Shown: positions 63,359-64,000 of the stretch, in pieces
How the letters are laid out: each line of letters starts with the position of its first letter
Position numbering within the stretch: the first letter of the stretch is position 1
NCBI GenBank assembly: GCA_905200945.1
Contig: CAJKMG010000014.1
Location: 1 to 64,000, forward strand
Length of the DNA: 64,000 nt
Direction: 5' to 3'
Source of the DNA: an uncultured Akkermansia sp.
Lineage (GTDB): Bacteria; Verrucomicrobiota; Verrucomicrobiia; Verrucomicrobiales; Akkermansiaceae
Notes under the pieces: generated by a model
Database searches by the model: none
Seen by the model: only the letters and a program-made list of their open reading frames with translations
Told to the model about the DNA's origin: nothing
Translations under genes and position numbers: made by a program

Positions 63359-64000
63359 TCAGCAATTCACCACGTTGACGGCCAAGCCGCCCTGGGCGGT
63401 CTCCTTGTATTTGGATTGCATGTCCCTGCCAGTATCCAGCATGGTACGGATGACCTTGTCCAGCGGGACAAAATGAGCCCCCGTCCCGCTCATGGCCATG
63501 CGGGCTGCGTTGATGGCCTTGATGGCGGCAATGGCGTTGCGTTCAATGCAGGGTATCTGGACGAGTCCCGCGATAGGATCACAGGTGAGGCCCAAATTGT
63601 GCTCCATGCCTATTTCCGAGGCGTTTTCCACCTGGTGGGGAGTTCCTCCCAGGTACTCCGCAAGCGCGGCGGCAGCCATGGAGCAGGCTACGCCCACTTC
63701 TCCCTGGCAGCCTACGTCCGCGCCGGAAATGGAGGCATTTTTTTTGTACAGGATGGCGATTCCCCCGGCGGTGAGCAGGAAGCGATGCACGGCATCCGGA
63801 TACGGTGAAACACAGAATTTGGTGGCGTAGTTAAGAACGGCCGGAACGATTCCCGCCGCTCCGTTGGTCGGCGCGGTGACGATGCGTCCTCCGGCCGCGT
63901 TTTCCTCACTTACGGCGATGGCGTACAGGTTGATCCAGTCCATAATGGAGAGAGGGTCTTTCAGGGCCGATTCTCCGTGCACCAGAAGATTCTTGCGCAG
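63359..64000 (-). CDS. sdaA: L-serine ammonia-lyase, iron-sulfur dependent (3' part)
   Basis: Deaminates L-serine to pyruvate and ammonia using a 4Fe-4S cluster. The frame runs off the window edge: codons continue to 64000 without a start, and the GTG at 63982 is internal. The visible 214 residues are the alpha domain: GRIVTAPTNGAAGIVPAVL, SGADVGCQGEVGVACSMAAA (Cys), GLTCDPIAGLVQIPCIERN (two Cys) and the C-terminal AVNVVNC ending in Cys, all known cluster or tail features. The N-terminal beta domain lies outside, so single- versus two-subunit type is unknown. Confidence 0.95.
   Translation of the reverse strand: MRKNLLVHGESALKDPLSIMDWINLYAIAVSEENAAGGRIVTAPTNGAAGIVPAVLNYATKFCVSPYPDAVHRFLLTAGGIAILYKKNASISGADVGCQGEVGVACSMAAAALAEYLGGTPHQVENASEIGMEHNLGLTCDPIAGLVQIPCIERNAIAAIKAINAARMAMSGTGAHFVPLDKVIRTMLDTGRDMQSKYKETAQGGLAVNVVNC

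Overview
The window looks like chromosomal DNA of a Gram-negative member of the Verrucomicrobiota, most like Akkermansia. This is inferred from the mix of genes: short PEP-CTERM tails (..PEPATATLG..RRRR), a secreted GH89 alpha-N-acetylglucosaminidase of the kind used on mucin glycans, two type III glutamine synthetases, an IF-1 with a long low-complexity N-terminal extension, and many starts without a clear Shine-Dalgarno sequence. No complete insertion sequence, prophage, CRISPR array or rRNA operon is visible; the window is almost solidly coding, with one tRNA.

Layout. 0-9.4 kb: secreted GH89 enzyme, PEP-CTERM protein, OPT-family peptide transporter, pyrF, a TonB-like protein and a DHH/CBS/DRTGG inorganic pyrophosphatase. 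9.4-13 kb (minus): dnaX, ybaB and a degenerate membrane endonuclease/exonuclease/phosphatase-fold protein. 13.2-15.3 kb: two tandem paralogous membrane coiled-coil proteins, a small lipoprotein and tRNA-Ser(CGA). 15.4-18.3 kb (minus): radC, nnrD/E, and infA, which seems to start at a non-standard AUC codon. 18.5-21.6 kb: rplM-rpsI (plus), rlmH and uvrC (minus). 21.7-28.5 kb (plus): exbB-exbD-TPR protein-GT51 glycosyltransferase with a dead transpeptidase domain, then inositol-monophosphatase-like protein and ispF. 28.8-40.1 kb (minus): peptidoglycan amidase, phosphomannose isomerase, TonB-like/PA14-like membrane protein, NhaC antiporter, fcl, gmd, carA, carB.

40.3-53.1 kb is a nitrogen-assimilation region: glutamine synthetase III (minus) and glutamate synthase large subunit (plus) are divergent, and their shared 398-bp intergenic region carries two perfect sigma-54 promoters pointing outwards with two identical TTACA-N4-TGTAA palindromes placed almost exactly midway. 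A second type III glutamine synthetase lies at 51-53.1 kb. Between them are yidC-yidD-rnpA-rpmH (minus) and a small unrecognised ORF with a strong ribosome binding site.

53.5-57.3 kb is a secreted two-gene carbohydrate unit: a triple-domain esterase (SGNH - alpha/beta hydrolase - SGNH) followed by an MGH1/GH63-like glycosidase. 57.4-61.8 kb (minus) is asd-ispA-nadC-pdxH-mutarotase. 61.9-64 kb holds a decayed PEP-CTERM gene, a secreted protein with a caspase-like His/Cys pattern, and the 3' part of an iron-sulfur L-serine dehydratase cut by the window edge.

The strongest candidates for new biology are the shared sigma-54 enhancer of the GS/GOGAT pair, the AUC-initiated long IF-1, and the triple esterase with its glycosidase partner.
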